Shown here in pieces: positions 15,301 through 23,924 of a DNA stretch of 64,000 nucleotides. The notes under the pieces were generated by a model. It was not told the DNA's origin and searched no databases. It worked only from the letters and a program-made list of their open reading frames with translations. Numbering within the stretch: position 1 is the first letter of the stretch; each line of letters opens with the position of its first letter. The DNA comes from Heligmosomoides polygyrus polygyrus. Its lineage: Eukaryota; Nematoda; Chromadorea; Rhabditida; Heligmosomidae. Location of the stretch: the NCBI GenBank assembly GCA_947396885.1, contig OX377206.1, forward strand, positions 86,115,960-86,179,959, written 5' to 3'. The position numbers and the translations under genes are program-made.

Positions 15301-18300
15301 CCCCCCCCCCCCCTAATACAAGATATCTTGGAGGCAACTTCAATTTTTAAGCGTATTTGCCTCGTGGGTGTCCGATGAACAACTCAGTTTTCTTTCCTAT
15401 CCAGACAAATTTAATAGCAATTTACTGACATCTAAAAAGTGGGAGTTTTGGCAGCTTAGGCGGCACTGGAATATAGAACCTCGATTAGGGGTCGCGTAAC
15501 ATGGCCGCCGGCTCCTCCAACTGCGCTACCACGCTACGTGATACCTACCATATTAGTAACTGAAAGAAGAAGCTATCAGTTCACTGATATTCTCTGGAAC
15601 TGATGTAACCTCAAATCGCTAGAAGATTATTTCGCGATCAATTTGTCCAATTTTTCAGGTAGTAGTCAACAGAAGCAGAAAATCAAACGTGTACGAACTA
15701 CCTTCGCCGAGGAACAGCTTAGTGTACTACAGGTAACGTGATATAAGTTGTTTTTACTACGCTATTTAGAAATTGTTATATACTCAGAAAGCGAATTTCT
15801 TTCGATGTCTTAAAACAGCTCCCAAATTAAAGAATTGTTTTCTCAGACGATCCTTTTTGGCTGGATGAGTGTTTGTTTTGCTGTCATTTTTCGTTCTGGC
15901 AGTGCTTTAAGTTGGCACTCCGAAGTCTGAAAATCTTCTTTACGCGTTAGCAAAGACATACAAAATTGTACATATGTAGCATAGAAACACGGAAACGAAC
16001 CAAGCTTTAGACAGTGAAATAGATGCAATGACACTTCAATTTAACTGTCGGGAACAGTAATGGCTCAACCGAGCCATATCTGTATGAGCCGGCTTATAAT
16101 CTAAGGCTTATACAGATACGCTCGGTTGAGAAGATAAGGTTCGAGACCGTAGGTGTTTCAAGAAAGAAATAATCATCTGCCAAAAGTGGCATTAACGTGG
16201 AACTCATTAAATTCACCTCGAACGAAAACCTTTCATCATTTCAGCCTTCAAATAATGAACATCGTAGCAAGGAAATAGTCATTTGTTTTTAAAACTTTTA
16301 GGTAAGCAGTTAATCAGTCATTTTCTTCAATTAAACTCCTGGAGTAGAACGATGTTAAAATACTAGTTGAAAAGGAAGCGACCTTTTCTATCAAAGCGAT
16401 TTAGAAAGTAAAGCTCAACGTCAGAATAGTAAAAACGACCTTCTCTTTCATAAACAGACATGCTGCAGCATAGTCGAGATTAGGGGGTCAATGAAAAACC
16501 TTTCAACTTAACGCATCTAAACTTGAGGCTAACTACCCCAAAATCTACTGGAAATATTTCCGTTTTGCTTTACCTGGTGCTTCAGCTCATGAAAGTGAAA
16601 GCATTAAACTATCAGGTCGTTACCTAAGTTCTGTCGTTTTTGACCTCTAACTTCAAATGTAAATATCTTAGCCCAAACATAACTTTATTATTTATTTGCT
16701 TATAACTGCACCTTAAGTGCGCTAAAAAAAACGGGGAAATAACAACCAGCAATCCATAATCTTAGCAACCTAATGAGGAAACAAGAATGTAAAACAGCGT
16801 AATGTCACTATGCCCTGCGATTTCGTTATTTTTAAGTGCCTTGCAGCATTCAGAAGCCCTGGTACAAGAAGCCTAACCCAACGAATGGCAGTAAAATGAG
16901 AATAAGAGTAATAAGTCGAAATAGGAACCATTACAATCTACACATCTTTACCAAGGAGATACTAGCTTATTTATTTTAGTAGCGTAGAACTCCGGAGATC
17001 TAGAAGCGATGAATTCTTTGAGAGCATATTCTGCATCATTTCGGTTCCTATAGTATTTTCCGCGAAGGAAGCCATCGAGATGTTTGAAAAAAATGGTAAC
17101 CTGTAGACGATAGGTCGGGCGAAGACGGTGGATGGTCGAGTGTTTCATATCCCGAAGAATGGAGCTTCTGCCTGGTGATCATCGATACGTGCAGCCAGGC
17201 GTTGTCGCGCAAAAGTATCGTCCCCTTCTGTAGATCAGCGCTGGGTAGATTTGCTGGAGCTTCTTGTGTACCTCGTCCAGCTTCTGACAGTACTTTTCCG
17301 CCGTGATTGTTTCACCAGGTTTGAGAACGCTGTAGTGGATTAAACCGGTGGCACACCACCAAACGGTCACCATCACCTTTTCCTGGAGCATCCTCGGCTT
17401 TGGACAGTGTTTAGGTGCTTCGTCCATATCCAGCCATTGAGCACTTCGTCGTCGATTGTCGTAGACAATTCATGTTTTGTCACAAGTCACAATTCACTCC
17501 AGAAACGGGTCGTTTTGTTGCGTACAAGGAGCGCTGACGATACTTGCAAACGGCGAGCTCGAAGGGCGAATCTGCTCTGGAAGAATTCATGGCTTCTAGA
17601 TCTCCGGAGTTCTAGGCTACTGGAATAAATAAACTAGAAAGGAGATGTGTAGATTGTAATGGTTCTTATTCGCCTAATAAAGTTATGCTTGAGCTGAGAT
17701 ACTTACATTTGAAGTTAGGAGTCAAGGAACGACAGAAGTTAGGTAACGACTTAATAATGTAACTAGAAGTCAACTTTTGGAAACAGTTTATTACAGTTTA
17801 ACAATTTCAGGCGCATTTTCAAGTTGATAGCAACCCAGACGGAGCTGATTTAGAAAGGATAGCGAACATAACAGGACTAAGCAAGCGGGTAACACAAGTT
17901 TGGTTCCAGGTAAGCAGTGTGAGGCTATATCTCCAACGATTATATCGAGTTATCTTCCATACTTTTACAGAATTCAAGAGCGCGGCAGAAAAAGTATCAA
18001 GGCAGTCGGAAGAGCTGTGACGTCATGTTGGACAACATTCGTTCATCTGAAGGACCAGCCAGTCCTAGTCAAAAAAGCGAAGCCAGCAGCGACGGGATGT
18101 TTCCCAGCTCCGTCATGACGAGGTAACTCTTTTGTTAGTTAAACCAAACTGGGCAAGAATTCTTATTTGAAGGGTTTGCTTAAAAAATTGAAATCTAAGT
18201 TTTTGAAACACGCCTGGATCAAATGCAGAGTGCTTCAAAAATTCGAAGACATTATTTGAAAACGAAATTTTCTGATATGGAAACGAGAGAGTTTGCCCCA

Positions 18301-20696
18301 GGCATTCGTCTAGATCTTCTCGTTTTATTATATACTCGGTCGGTAGAGTAAAGGCCAAATTACTGCTAAAATCCCGACCTAAATTGACAGTATTTCTCCA
18401 GCACTACATAAAGCCTAATTTACTCGATGATCCTCTTGTTTTCTGATAGTGTGATATGATAGATAGTATATACATCACCTTATATGTTGCTCTTTCGTGT
18501 TCAGCAAAATCAGATCGTCTTCACTACTGCACCCACGCACTATAGTTGCGCTTTCGAATTTTTTTTTCGAGAACAATATTCGGTTGGTTTCGAATGCTTA
18601 CAACTTTCAAATATTTGAATTCGAATATAATAAAAAAGAATTCTCTGATTATTCTATTTCGACTACATTCGAAGAGAGCGATTTTTTGAATACTTGAATT
18701 CGAATACATTCGAAAAACGCGATTTTCGAATATTCGAAATTGGATATTCAAATTCGAATAAATTCATTAAAATGCCTACTCGAAGAAGTCATTCAAGCAC
18801 AACTATATGTACTACTCACCCTTTCCTAATTTGTCCTTCCGCACAAACACCTGAACATTCTCATCACAGCAGTTCCCGCTCCTGTTTCTTACCCAGACGC
18901 CAGCACTCAATTCCAGGGCAGGCCTGACCGCCACTGTTCCGTAGAATTTGCCTTTTCAGCGACGCTGCGTCCCCTTATCGCCTGATTCGTCCCGTGACTG
19001 CCTCATCCACTCCTCCTTCCTAGGACAAGCCACTCGTGAAGTATCGTTGTTCCTCTGCCTTCTCCTCGCCAATCCTGGATGGAGCTGATGAACTTGATCT
19101 TCTTTATAATAGTCGCAGATTCTTGTCGGCGAGCGTTTTCTGCCATAGCTGCACCTCCTCCAGCTCGTTTTGGAGGACGGTTACTAGGGCGATGTCGAAC
19201 GCGTTCAGGAGGGTTCTGAATGGATCGTCTTGTAGGTAGGTGACTGTGCAGTCGAACATCAACAGGGAGAGGAATGGGCTCAGAGCCGAACCGTGGCGAA
19301 ACCCTACTGTTGTATCCACCTTCATCCCGTATGGGTTCGCATATCCACTTTCGAGCCTTTATGCATGTCCTTTAAGACCGTGATTTCCTTAACATTCTAG
19401 AACCCTTCTTCTCTCTAGAATACTGTTCGGAATATCCTTCTCTAAGTTCACGAATGCGAGGTAGCAAGACTTGTGCATCTCCCGGCATTTCTCCATCACG
19501 TATGAAGGGATGAAGACCGCATAAGTGGTGGACCTCTAGGACATGAAACTCCATTCTTGCTAGAGGTTGGAAGGAAAAGAAATTTTAGAGCTTTAGCTGG
19601 TATTGTAATAGAAAGAATCATGAGAAGAAGCGAATTCTGCGTCTTTTCTTGTTCTGCAACAAAGTGAAGTCTCCCGAATTTGAATTTCCTTCAAAGCGGA
19701 TCGCAGAATTCACACGAATGTCCCATCGGTAGTTTTCTAGAAACGGATAGTTTCCTGAAAGCGGGCTTCAGAATCGATAGTTTTCTAAAAACAGATAGTT
19801 TTCTGAAAACTGACTTCAGACTGTCGTTCTTGTCGTTGATGTACAAATAAATAGTCGAACAGCCTTAGAAGTCTATGGAACGTCGTGAAGGTGATTTGAC
19901 TACGTATTTGGCCATAGTGACTTACGGTGGTCAGCCGATGAACAAGTCAGCGCTTTGTCTATTCCAGACAAGTCTGATACCAGTTCATCGATCCCGGAGA
20001 GATAAAAGGCTTGGGTGGCCTGGGCGCGAACTCCGAACCAATAAACCTGGTATTGGGTGCACACCACAACCGACACCTCATCCGACTGCCTACACGCGCT
20101 AAATTTGAATGCAATTTCTATATGATTTCTATTCAAACCTTGTGAACGGCTTGGCTCATAAGGATAAGGATAAAAGGATAAAGGACGGCGTTACTCAATC
20201 CCTTTTTGGGATTCGCCAGCGCATTCTACTTCTACGGAATGTCATGGAGGCGGTATGAATGCGTATTTGGCCATACAATGACTTGCGATGGCCAGCCGAT
20301 GAACAAGTCAGCGCTTTATCCTTCCCAGACAAGTCTGGTACCAATTCACCGGCCCCTGAGGGATGGAAGGATTGATTGGCCTGGGCGGAAAATCCGAACC
20401 ACGAACCTGGTATCGGGTGCATGCGACCATTGGCGCCTCCTCCGACTGCGCTACACGCGCCCAAGATCAATAAGAATGAAGAGAACGGGAGGGTACAGTT
20501 TGCATCCAAGCACTACTTTATGACCTGTGAATTAGGTCCTCTTAACAAACTCAAACCATGCTCTACTGAATAATCTGTCGTACTTCCGCTATTTCATACT
20601 TGACTGCTATAAAACTCCTTAAAATCCTTTGATTTCAGTGTCGAAGAGGCCATGACCGACTCGTCGACGGTGCTCGCGTCATTGCACTACGAATAG
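368..20696 (+). CDS. lim-4: LIM-homeodomain transcription factor, lim-4/LHX6-8 type (5'-partial)
   Basis: Nuclear DNA-binding regulator; in C. elegans the family member specifies neuron identity. Exons seen: 368-478, 13828-13944, 14049-14137, 15659-15732, 17811-17909, 17971-18122, 20639-20696; every phase joins without a frame break (about 232 residues plus stop). Exon 1 gives the second half of LIM1 ([10 protein letters not shown], then CKSC). Exons 2-3 give a whole LIM2: [14 protein letters not shown], then CKQH. Exons 4-6 give a homeodomain starting [16 protein letters not shown], with [12 protein letters not shown] in the middle and helix 3 [15 protein letters not shown], including the Gln of WFQ. 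The C-terminus is short and ends LASLHYE. Introns interrupt the homeodomain after LSVLQ and after VWFQ. The start codon and first half of LIM1 lie left of the window. The 13.3-kb first intron and the 2.5-kb last intron are packed with repeats. Assignment to lim-4 rather than another LIM class rests on homeodomain wording recalled from the family; orthology is inferred. Confidence 0.9.
479..2487. other. Intron 1 of LIM-homeobox gene, left part, unassigned
   Basis: AT-rich, with no coding exon, RNA gene or recognisable transposon. A short phrase, ACCAATGAGGTGTTAGCCA, recurs about 80 bp later (near 1565 and 1645), and TACGTTAGAAGTG recurs near 2240-2262. Confidence 0.5.
2488..2670. repeat. Fold-back element, about 71-bp arms
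   Basis: The left arm begins CTAGATTCATCAACGAC and contains ATCCTTGATAGCGCG. The right arm is its reverse complement, with CGCGCTATCAGGGAT, and ends GTCGTTGATGAATCTAG. The loop is about 40 bp. It is MITE-like; no clear target duplication was seen. Confidence 0.75.
2671..4738. other. Intron 1, unassigned stretch with (AAAT)n
   Basis: No exon or transposon recognised. A microsatellite of about six AAAT units lies at 3637-3661. GC-richer sequence at 2,880-3,340 shows only short open frames without family features. Confidence 0.5.
4739..4826. repeat. Two 44-bp tandem GC-rich hairpin units
   Basis: CGCGGGCCAAAATCGGCCCG is followed 44 bp later by a near copy, GCGGGTCGAAAATGGCCCGC. Each is followed by GCGGTC and each is a short palindrome around an AAAA loop. 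A related phrase, TTGGGACCGCGCG, occurs near 4,220. Confidence 0.6.
5250..5495. repeat. Diverged direct repeat around an (ATT)n microsatellite
   Basis: TTATCCAATGACATCAAAACA near 5280 recurs as a diverged copy near 5456, each followed by a GGGAGGG or GGAGGGAG run. Between them lie TATATTATATAAC repeats and about seven ATT units (5394-5415). Confidence 0.55.
5536..5823 (-). repeat. tRNA-derived SINE, family 1
   Basis: This copy is in minus orientation. The 3' tail of GGATAAAGG-type repeats is at the left, and the tRNA-like head (GCGCAGTCGG A-box region, GGTTCGGATTTCC B-box region) is at the right. The body holds GCCACGCATTCTACTTC and ACCAATTCACCGACCC, the diagnostic words of the family. Confidence 0.8.
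6331..6463 (-). repeat. SINE family 1, 3' portion
   Basis: The tail and the first 130 bp of the body are present (GATGCGCCACGCATTCTGC, then a TGACCTGTACTGATCAGCC version of the body). It stops abruptly where another copy begins about 30 bp later. Confidence 0.7.
6491..6752 (-). repeat. SINE family 1
   Basis: A second copy directly after the previous one, from GGTAAGGATAAAGG to a CGCTCCATGCGC head. The A-box region has decayed. The two adjacent copies share orientation. Confidence 0.7.
6753..8994. other. Intron 1, AT-rich unassigned stretch
   Basis: No exon, RNA gene or transposon recognised. It includes a short palindromic phrase, GATCAGCTGACGATCAGCTG, near 8055. The open frames here are short and AT-rich and show no family features. 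Confidence 0.5.
8995..9290 (+). repeat. SINE family 1, full length with target duplication
   Basis: The full copy runs from GAGGGCGCGTGTAGCGCAG to a CCTTTATCCTTTACCCTT tail. It is flanked by a perfect 9-bp target-site duplication, AAACTTCTG (8986-8994 and 9291-9299). Internal Pol III boxes: TAGCGCAGTCGG (A) and GGTTCGGATTTCC (B). This copy defines the family's ends. Confidence 0.9.
9562..9850 (-). repeat. SINE family 1
   Basis: Near full length in minus orientation: AAGGATAAGGATAAAGG tail at the left, and a head ending CGCTACACGCGTCC at the right. The flanks are A/T-rich (TTATAAAA and ATATAAAA), a possible short target duplication. Confidence 0.8.
10205..10865 (-). mobile_element. Non-LTR retrotransposon 3' fragment (CR1/jockey-like RT C-terminus)
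   Basis: Read on the minus strand, residues [20 protein letters not shown] and then [20 protein letters not shown] match the general pattern found after the reverse transcriptase of CR1/jockey LINEs (a GLLDL..., RTRGH..., R..FF..R motif string). The element ends at the left in an (AAATA)-type tail (TATTTATTTATT on the plus strand near 10,222). It is 5'-truncated, with frame breaks upstream. The family is inferred from the C-terminal motif only. Confidence 0.55.
10866..11340. other. Intron 1, diverged direct repeat
   Basis: GAAACATCCAGTTAGCAC near 10,892 recurs diverged as GAAACATCTAGTCAGTAC near 11,058. Nothing else was recognised. Confidence 0.4.
11351..11641 (+). repeat. SINE family 1, full length with target duplication
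   Basis: AGGGCGCGTGTGGCGCAGTC head and TTATCCTATCCTTT tail. It is flanked by AATGTGAACTT (11340-11350) and AATGCGAACTT (11642-11652), an 11-bp target duplication with one mismatch. Confidence 0.9.
12327..13555. repeat. Tandem duplication (about 245 bp) later split by a mariner
   Basis: GCTCACGACGCTGCAGAAGA at 12,327 and GCTCATGACGCTGAAGAAGA at 13,420 start parallel stretches. Each continues with AAATCGAATGATA, ATCTGAGTTGGTC and AGGCAATACTAT, and then TATCAG...AAAACTCAG. The first copy is interrupted at its TA by the mariner element at 12,414-13,261. Without that element the period is about 245 bp. Confidence 0.7.
12414..13261 (-). mobile_element. mariner element, deleted, with intact D34D region
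   Basis: Terminal inverted repeats TTAGGGTGCCCAGAAAGTAT and ATACTTTCTGGACACCCTAA, flanked by TA duplications. The minus-strand frame encodes the catalytic part of a mariner transposase: [11 protein letters not shown] (first D), VHDNGSPH (second D), [13 protein letters not shown] (third D). Exactly 34 residues separate the second and third Asp. The helix-turn-helix N-terminal half is missing, so the 848-bp copy cannot be autonomous. Confidence 0.9.
13950..14048 (+). other. Tandemly duplicated 3' splice site of LIM-homeobox exon 3
   Basis: A block of about 51 bp running from CACTTCC through a T-rich tract to TTTTTTAGACAACTA occurs twice in direct repeat. It creates acceptors ending at 13997 and 14048. 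They are exactly 51 nt apart and the intervening sequence is open in frame. The downstream site gives the normal LIM2 reading [11 protein letters not shown]. The upstream site would add 17 residues inside the second zinc finger. Confidence 0.75.
14397..15316 (+). mobile_element. mariner element with poly-G termini, decayed
   Basis: The ends are TTAGGGGG... and ...CCCCCTAA, followed inward by CCAAAAGTAATGAGAC at the left and GTCTCATTACTTTTG at the right, with TA on both sides. A plus-strand frame (14,729-15,214) carries [10 protein letters not shown] and SPCDYHHF catalytic words and the C-terminal words [19 protein letters not shown]. One residue is missing from the usual D34D spacing, and the N-terminal half is broken by frameshifts. 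Confidence 0.85.
15345..15533 (-). repeat. SINE family 1, diverged 5' part
   Basis: Old copy: CGATGAACAACTCAGT, CAGACAAATTTAATAGCAA and a head ending CTCCAACTGCGCTACCACGC are recognisable. The tail half is absent. Confidence 0.6.
16064..16124. repeat. Short hairpin, 25-bp arms
   Basis: CTCAACCGAGCCATATCTGT pairs with ACAGATACGCTCGGTTGAG with one bulge. The loop is about 10 bp. It lies in the intron between homeodomain exons 4 and 5. Confidence 0.65.
16616..17755 (-). mobile_element. bandit/Hsmar1-like mariner with both ends carrying the 3' region
   Basis: The minus strand encodes [60 protein letters not shown] and, after a frameshift, [16 protein letters not shown] and [14 protein letters not shown]: Hsmar1-like wording. 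The third catalytic Asp has become Gly (SSTGYHFF). The right end (17,570-17,755) is an inverted copy of the left 3' end, so the element has extended inverted ends of more than 150 bp. About 215 bp at 16,693-16,905 in the left end is a later insertion. Confidence 0.8.
18530..18775. repeat. TTCGAA-rich low-complexity tract
   Basis: TTCGAAT, GAATTCGAATA and TTCGAAAA recur at irregular spacing for about 240 bp. The tract is AT-rich and self-complementary everywhere, and lies in the last intron of the LIM-homeobox gene. Confidence 0.55.
18940..19560 (-). mobile_element. Non-LTR retrotransposon reverse-transcriptase fragment
   Basis: Minus-strand reading holds [19 protein letters not shown] (RT motif equivalent to [12 protein letters not shown]), NAFDIALVT (a degenerate YADDIAL active site) and [19 protein letters not shown]. 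Upstream pieces ([17 protein letters not shown]) are in other frames. The loss of YADD means it is dead. Confidence 0.75.
19722..19815. repeat. Tandem repeat of GATAGTTTTCT units
   Basis: Two units of about 48 bp, each holding GTAGTTTTCTAGAAAC or GATAGTTTTCTGAAAAC and ending in GGCTTCAGA or GACTTCAGA. Confidence 0.55.
19866..20100 (-). repeat. SINE family 1, missing tail
   Basis: The body and the head (ending CCGACTGCCTACACGCGC) are present, but the GGATAAAGG tail and the following 45 bp are absent. Moderately diverged. Confidence 0.7.
20158..20463 (-). repeat. SINE family 1, full length
   Basis: GGATAAGGATAAAAGGATAAAGG-type tail (three units) at the left, and a head CTCCGACTGCGCTACACGCG at the right. 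It sits about 175 bp before the last LIM-homeobox exon. Confidence 0.85.
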
Positions 20697-20924
20697 ATCT
20701 TTATTTCGGAATTTCACTGTTATCATTTTTGTTCATTTGTTGTACAACGATCTCATCGAATTGTTAGTTAATCTGCCTGTCTCGGCTAAGCAAGCTACGA
20801 TCTCTGCTATACGTGATACTCTCTAGTCAGCAGCCGTGTCATCAGATGAAGGACGCTCTGATGTCCATTAAAATATCGGCTCATTACCAATGCCTGCAAT
20901 TTTTGTGATGTAACATAACATGCA

Positions 20925-20930
20925 AATAAA
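20925..20930 (+). terminator. Polyadenylation signal of the LIM-homeobox gene
   Basis: A canonical AATAAA lies 229 nt after the stop codon at 20,696. No other canonical signal was seen between the stop and this point, so the 3' UTR is inferred to be about 250 nt. Confidence 0.55.
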
Positions 20931-21075
20931 TGTGAACTTGACTGTTGTTCGGAGGAAGGTGTCTCGATCATCGCAGAGGTCAATCATTTCTTCAACTGTA
21001 CTATGAGGCTTCAGCTTGCTTTAGTTACCGTGTGAATAACATCGTCTGCCTTTAAGGGACGATGTTATTCACACA

Positions 21076-21432
21076 CAAGTGAGAAAAGGCCTCCGGAGTT
21101 CCGAGCTTCGCCGACGTTCGAAGATCAGAGACGCTGTCGCATGGGCCAAGTCGTCGAAAACTAGGTGGGCCGGCCACGTAATGCGATTCGCAGGTCGTTG
21201 GACGAAAGCCATCGCCGTGTGGATTCCGCGGGATGTCAAGAGAACACCACGACGCTCACCAACGCGTTGGTCGGACTTCTTCGTGAAAGCCCTGAACGGA
21301 CGATATGACGCTCTTCGTGTCCCTCGAGCGAGAAGGATCCATTGGAGCCCCCTGGGACGAATAGAGACGCTGCTGGCGTCCGTTCGAGCAAATCGATGAT
21401 CAGCGGGACGACAGGTGATACAGGTGATACCT
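21076..21432 (+). mobile_element. RTE-type LINE 3' end
   Basis: A plus-strand frame (SKIRDAVAWAKSSKTRWAGHVMRFAGRW, quoted here as family wording [45 protein letters not shown]) is the C-terminus of the nematode RTE-type RT polyprotein. It ends in a GGTGATACAGGTGATACC tail, the short tandem 3' repeat expected of this clade. Everything upstream is missing, so it is a 5'-truncated insertion. Confidence 0.8.
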
Positions 21433-21479
21433 TAAAGGGACGATCGTCAAATCCGTCCACCAGAATATTCGACCTTGAA

Positions 21480-21733
21480 AGGTGACGTTAATCAATCCAT
21501 TTACGGTACGGGCCACGGATCTCCTTCTATGGGATATCCTGATACGTTTGCTGTTTGTATGAGCGTTTGCCCTATACGATGGGCAATCCATGAAGAAGTC
21601 AGTTTTCCAACTTTCCAGAAAATTTCGGTTCCAGTTCACTGATCCGAGTGTTGACCTGGGCGGAGATCGATCCAAGAGCTTACGTTCGGTGAGGCACGAA
21701 ACCGGTAACTCCTCCCACTACGCTACCACATAT
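21480..21733 (-). repeat. SINE family 1, old diverged copy
   Basis: GACGTTAATCAATCCATTTA, GGCCACGGATCTCCTTCTAT, CAGTTCACTGATCC and a head ending CTCCCACTACGCTACCACA follow the family order throughout, with high divergence. Confidence 0.55.
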
Positions 21734-22239
21734 CCACGATCTTACCACGCCGCTACTGTTACCCATTACCTGAGGGAATACTCCGGCCATTGTGAGACCA
21801 AATGGCCTTGTCCACGTACGCGTACACAGTGAAGATTCTCGTGGTTGATCGTCTTGTAATGCTCCTGTTTCAAAGGTAATGTTTGTTTATTCACTTCCCA
21901 CACCCAAATATAAGTGAGCACACTTAGTAAAACCTGGAACGCCTGAAGAAGTTGGTGTGAGCAGTGGGCGACTCCCGAAAATAGAACACATCGTACATAT
22001 TTGTCCAGTCACTAGTCCCTATGTTTCCTACAAGCCTTGCCAATCTTTCTTTGCGAACTTAGATTAGGGGTAGTTTGCAAAGATGCAGAAATACAATGAG
22101 TGCAATACATATTTACGGGTTCCCTTAAAATTTGCCGCTACCAGACTTCTGTTGAAAGTTCCCAACCTTCGTTGAAATTACCACACTTCTAGTGCAAGAA
22201 AAAACTCCAATGTGCATAAGCTGAAGAAATTTAAATATC

Positions 22240-22359
22240 TAGTTGCTAATATTGGTGTTCTATCGTGCCATACGAGGTTTGTATGTGGATCTATTGATTG
22301 TGCTGAATAAAACCTACAAACCTCTTGTGGTACAGCAGAACACCAACCCTAACAACTTA
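22240..22359. repeat. Fold-back element, about 47-bp arms
   Basis: The left arm, TAGTTGCTAATATTGGTGTT through ACGAGGTTTGTATG, pairs with the right arm, CCTACAAACCTCTTGTGGTA through AACACCAACCCTAACAACTT. Confidence 0.75.
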
Positions 22360-22617
22360 CAATGCCGAGTTTTCAAGAAGAGAGAAGTACGGAGCTACTC
22401 GAATATCTAGTATTTTTAAAATTTTCTTGTAAAATTAAAAAAAAAAAAACTAAAATTTTCTTAGAGTTTTCTCAGTCTATTCTCACCTCTCCTTCATTCT
22501 CAAGCGTCTAGGATCAAGCATTGCATCTGAAGGCATCCTAATTTGGAGGTGAAGGCACGTATGAGTACATCCTGGTACACTGAACCCTATCACCAAGAGA
22601 GACAGTGATAAGAACAA

Positions 22618-22775
22618 GAATAAAGAACAGCTTTAATCAATTCCCTTTGGCTGCGCCACGCACTTCACTTCTACTGGATGTCGTCGAGGCAACTGAAATG
22701 CCTGTTTGGCGTATACAGTGACTTTCGATGGCCAGCAACCGGAGAATTCAGTGTTTTACCTACACAGGCAATTCT
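22618..22775 (-). repeat. SINE family 1, 3' half
   Basis: ATAAAGAACAGCTTTAATCA then GCGCCACGCACTTCACTTCT and TTCGATGGCCAGC. It fuses directly to the middle of a mariner transposase at about 22,776 with no mariner terminus, which indicates a recombination joint rather than a simple insertion. Confidence 0.65.
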
Positions 22776-23345
22776 GCCTGATGCCGAAACCAAGTCTCCA
22801 TGCAAAGAAGACCACGATGACCGTATGGCGAACAATGACTGGTATAGTCCACTACAAGTTCTTGGAAACTGGAGAGACTATCACAGCGGAGAAGTACTGT
22901 GCTGAAACTGAAGTGATGCACCAGAAGTTGGTGGAAAAACAGCCGGCTTTGGTCAATCGAAGAGGTCCAATCCTGCTGCATAACAACGCGCGTCCACTCG
23001 TTTCAAAAAATTGCTGTCCTGAAACTGGATGAATGGGGATACGAAATCTTGCCACATCCAGCATATTCACCAGATCTGTCCCCCACCAATTATCATTTTT
23101 TTAAGCATTTAGATCGTCCTGTGAATGATAAAAAATTCAGCAACAAAGATGATGTCAAAAATGACTTCAACGCTTTGATCGCCTCCAGAACTCCAAATTT
23201 CTAGGCTACCGGCATACGTAACCCAGTTTCTTGTTAGCGGTGACGTACCGATTCTACTGATTACTACCTTGATTGACAAAGTTCTTCCTGAGCTGAGTTA
23301 TGCTAATTTGAACAATCGAGTTGCAAACGCTCATTCATTTCCCGA
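22776..23345 (+). mobile_element. bandit/Hsmar1-like mariner remnant, catalytic residues lost
   Basis: The plus strand reads [51 protein letters not shown], then a frameshift to EWGYEILPHPAYSPDLSPTN and YHFFKHLDRP. The second and third catalytic Asp are both Asn (HNNARP, SPTNYHFF). It is truncated at the left and has a CGACAGCCTAATA-type right end. Confidence 0.8.
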
Positions 23346-23357
23346 CAGCCTAATACA

Positions 23358-23759
23358 TTGCTTATGCTTGTAGTTGCTAATACGAGTGTCCATATCAAGG
23401 CAACACTTTTTCAATTGCGGATGACTGTCTTCGATAACAGGATGAATTGTCGGAACAATGCCCTCCCCTCCACCGAGCTGCCCTCTTTTCTAGGCACTAT
23501 GTGGCGCTCTACTAGCTGGCGCTTCATTGTGGGAGTTTACACAAAACCACATGATGTCGTCGCATGGGACACGTCAGCGCTGTCGCGTTCTCGTCTAGCC
23601 AGTGGGCGCATATGCATAAATGTTTATAAAGCCAATCGCTCGTTTTTCACTGAGGTAACTCGTCCAGTTTTGACTCAGCGTGCGGTAGCTAAAGTACTGT
23701 TTCAGCAGGTTGGGCATGAAACAATCGGCAACAGGTGGACTCCATCCAGAAATCCATAA
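23358..23759 (+). other. 133-codon open frame of unknown nature
   Basis: An uninterrupted frame directly after the mariner remnant. No family recognised, no splice context and no hydrophobic pattern that stands out. It may be part of a dispersed repeat rather than a gene. Confidence 0.2.
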
Positions 23760-23924
23760 ATGCCTTTCCTTCACCGCTCGGGAGCTTGTCTTTTATTTTT
23801 TGGATTAAATAACGTCAGCATATGCTCTGTCACCGAAAACCGTACATTACATAATGGGTGCTTGAATGTGAAGCAGAATGTTTCCGGGATATGTCTCTCC
23901 TTTGTCTGCTCAAATCCACGACGA

